NCBI RefSeq assembly: GCF_004331915.1
Contig: NZ_CP036528.1
Location: forward strand, 2,772,273-2,836,272
Direction: 5' to 3'
Origin: Ureibacillus thermophilus
GTDB lineage: Bacteria > Bacillota > Bacilli > Bacillales_A > Planococcaceae
Length of the DNA: 64,000 nucleotides
Shown here in pieces: positions 62,955 to 64,000 of the stretch. The notes under the pieces are model-generated. The model did no database searches and was not told the DNA's origin. It saw only the letters and a program-made list of their open reading frames with translations. Position numbers and translations under genes: made by a program. Numbering within the stretch: the stretch's first letter is position 1; each line of letters opens with the position of its first letter.

Positions 62955-64000
62955 TTAATCGACTAACTCAATGTGTTTATTTTCTTTAATGATTTGTTTT
63001 AATTTATTGGATAGGGTATGGATATACTTATCAACATCTTCTTCATTTCTCAATGTTTTTATAGATACTAGTTGTGAAATTTTTACTTGTTGTTTTTTCG
63101 GAGCTTGTTCAATCGCAGCAATTGGTGGTTCTACAACAGTTCCTCCATTATCCGTTTGTTTCCGCTCCCATTCCAATCTTTCTCTTTCAATATGAATAAG
63201 CATTTTTTCTTTAAAAGCAGCACTTTGGGTTATTGTTGCATCTACTTTGAAAATGTCTGTGTAATTCTCAAGGTTTGTATTTAATTCATTATAATAGTCT
63301 TCCACCCGTTGTTTTGTACTGTTTGAAACCCCATATTGATTTGCAAGTAGCGACAGTTCCTCATTATCTTCCTGAAGCTTCTTACGGGCATTTTCCTTTT
63401 TTTCTTGTAAAACAAATCCTATTTGTTGTTCCAAAATATGAATTAATTCAGGGATGTCTTTAATTTGTTTATACGGAATCGGATTTTGAAGAATCTCACG
63501 TAATTTGTTCATCGCTTCTTCTACTTCTTGTCCAATGAGATACGCTTTATTGTCTTCAAATTTGCTGAGCGCTTTTAGTCCCTGGTCAAAAATCTCTTTT
63601 TGATTTGTACTGAAGAAGCTTTTTATGTAAATCATATCTTCTTCCCAATCCGCTAAATCATCTTCAAACTCTTTTAGTTTTGTAAAGAAAGAAACATTAT
63701 CTAATTGGTTTGTAAATTGGCCGAAGTATTCTAATCCTTTATTTAATAAGCTTAAACCAGGATATTTTCTTCCTTCATAGCGGGCTTTATACGCATTGAT
63801 TTCATTAATTTGCTTTTCGATGAGTTGACGAATGTCTTTAATTAATCCGTCTTCATCATCTGCTAAATCAGTCTTATTGAAAACTTCTTTACAAACTCTT
63901 TTCGCCGTGCGAAGAAGGGCTTCGTCTACTTTTACCCTCTTTGTGATAATGGCTTTATCTGCTTCATTGATTTTTCCAAAGACGGTCATTAATTCATTTG
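62955..64000 (-). CDS. brxC: BREX ATPase BrxC, C-terminal part (cut by window edge)
   Basis: The frame is open from the right edge to a stop at 62955; about 348 C-terminal residues are visible. They are largely helical and coiled (VCKEVFNKTDLADD, LNKGLEYFGQFTNQLDNVSFF, QEKKENARKKLQEDNEEL), matching the C-terminus of the large BrxC ATPase. The P-loop part lies outside. Position just before pglX fits type 1 BREX order. Confidence 0.85.
   Translation of the reverse strand, partial: NELMTVFGKINEADKAIITKRVKVDEALLRTAKRVCKEVFNKTDLADDEDGLIKDIRQLIEKQINEINAYKARYEGRKYPGLSLLNKGLEYFGQFTNQLDNVSFFTKLKEFEDDLADWEEDMIYIKSFFSTNQKEIFDQGLKALSKFEDNKAYLIGQEVEEAMNKLREILQNPIPYKQIKDIPELIHILEQQIGFVLQEKKENARKKLQEDNEELSLLANQYGVSNSTKQRVEDYYNELNTNLENYTDIFKVDATITQSAAFKEKMLIHIERERLEWERKQTDNGGTVVEPPIAAIEQAPKKQQVKISQLVSIKTLRNEEDVDKYIHTLSNKLKQIIKENKHIELVD

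Noticed and set aside
1-64000. tRNA or rRNA genes
   Set aside because: No cloverleaf-like or rRNA-like sequence was noticed on either strand.

Overview
The window is low-GC Bacillota DNA, most likely from a Bacillales genus of the Bacillaceae/Caryophanaceae type. The evidence is strong Shine-Dalgarno sequences, frequent TTG/GTG starts, a Bacillus-type FdhF with a DUF1641 partner, a CatE-like dioxygenase and a complete ComQXPA quorum-sensing locus. No rRNA, tRNA or CRISPR array was found.

Region 1 (1-10.7 kb) is ordinary chromosome. It holds an edge-cut small membrane protein, an orphan secreted protein, an aldo/keto reductase, an acyl-CoA synthetase, catechol 2,3-dioxygenase, queG-trmL, a B3/B4 protein, a DIP1984-family protein and an S66 carboxypeptidase. 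Several strong hairpins and a degenerate TGGCGATTAT repeat patch lie between genes.

Region 2 (10.8-26.9 kb) is a molybdenum cofactor and formate dehydrogenase island. A molybdate importer (a sugar-type ATPase plus modA and modB) is followed by the convergent moeB-moeA-mobB-moaE-moaD operon, then moaB-mobA-moaC, then a DUF2294-fdhD-moaA operon. Divergent from the last is fdhF-DUF1641, whose leader carries a terminator-like hairpin. Together they import molybdate, build bis-MGD and make the enzyme that uses it. A decayed UvrD-helicase/nuclease remnant and a PabB-PabC fusion gene follow.

Region 3 (27-64 kb) is accessory DNA. It begins with an ATAATAGTCA repeat patch containing a perfect 100-bp tandem duplication. 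Next comes a four-gene Wadjet system in the order jetD-A-B-C, a broken IS4 element, an IS256-family element that truncated an erythromycin esterase gene, a second intact esterase, and a cassette (DHA2 exporter, half-size acyl-CoA dehydrogenase, MMPL transporter, KAS III enzyme) lying directly downstream of comQ-comX-comP-comA. A relic of comQ and comA ends lies on the far side of that cassette, so the com locus was once duplicated. Decayed IS982 and IS3 elements, an sce7726 protein with a truncated beta/sce7725-like partner, and a BREX type 1 operon (brxC, pglX, relBE-like toxin-antitoxin, pglZ, brxL) running off the right edge complete the window.

The most novel material is the com-flanked lipid/export cassette with its com relic, a Trp-rich micro-ORF divergent from comQ, the fdhF leader, and the toxin-antitoxin pair embedded in BREX. 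All calls come from reading the sequence; no database search was run.
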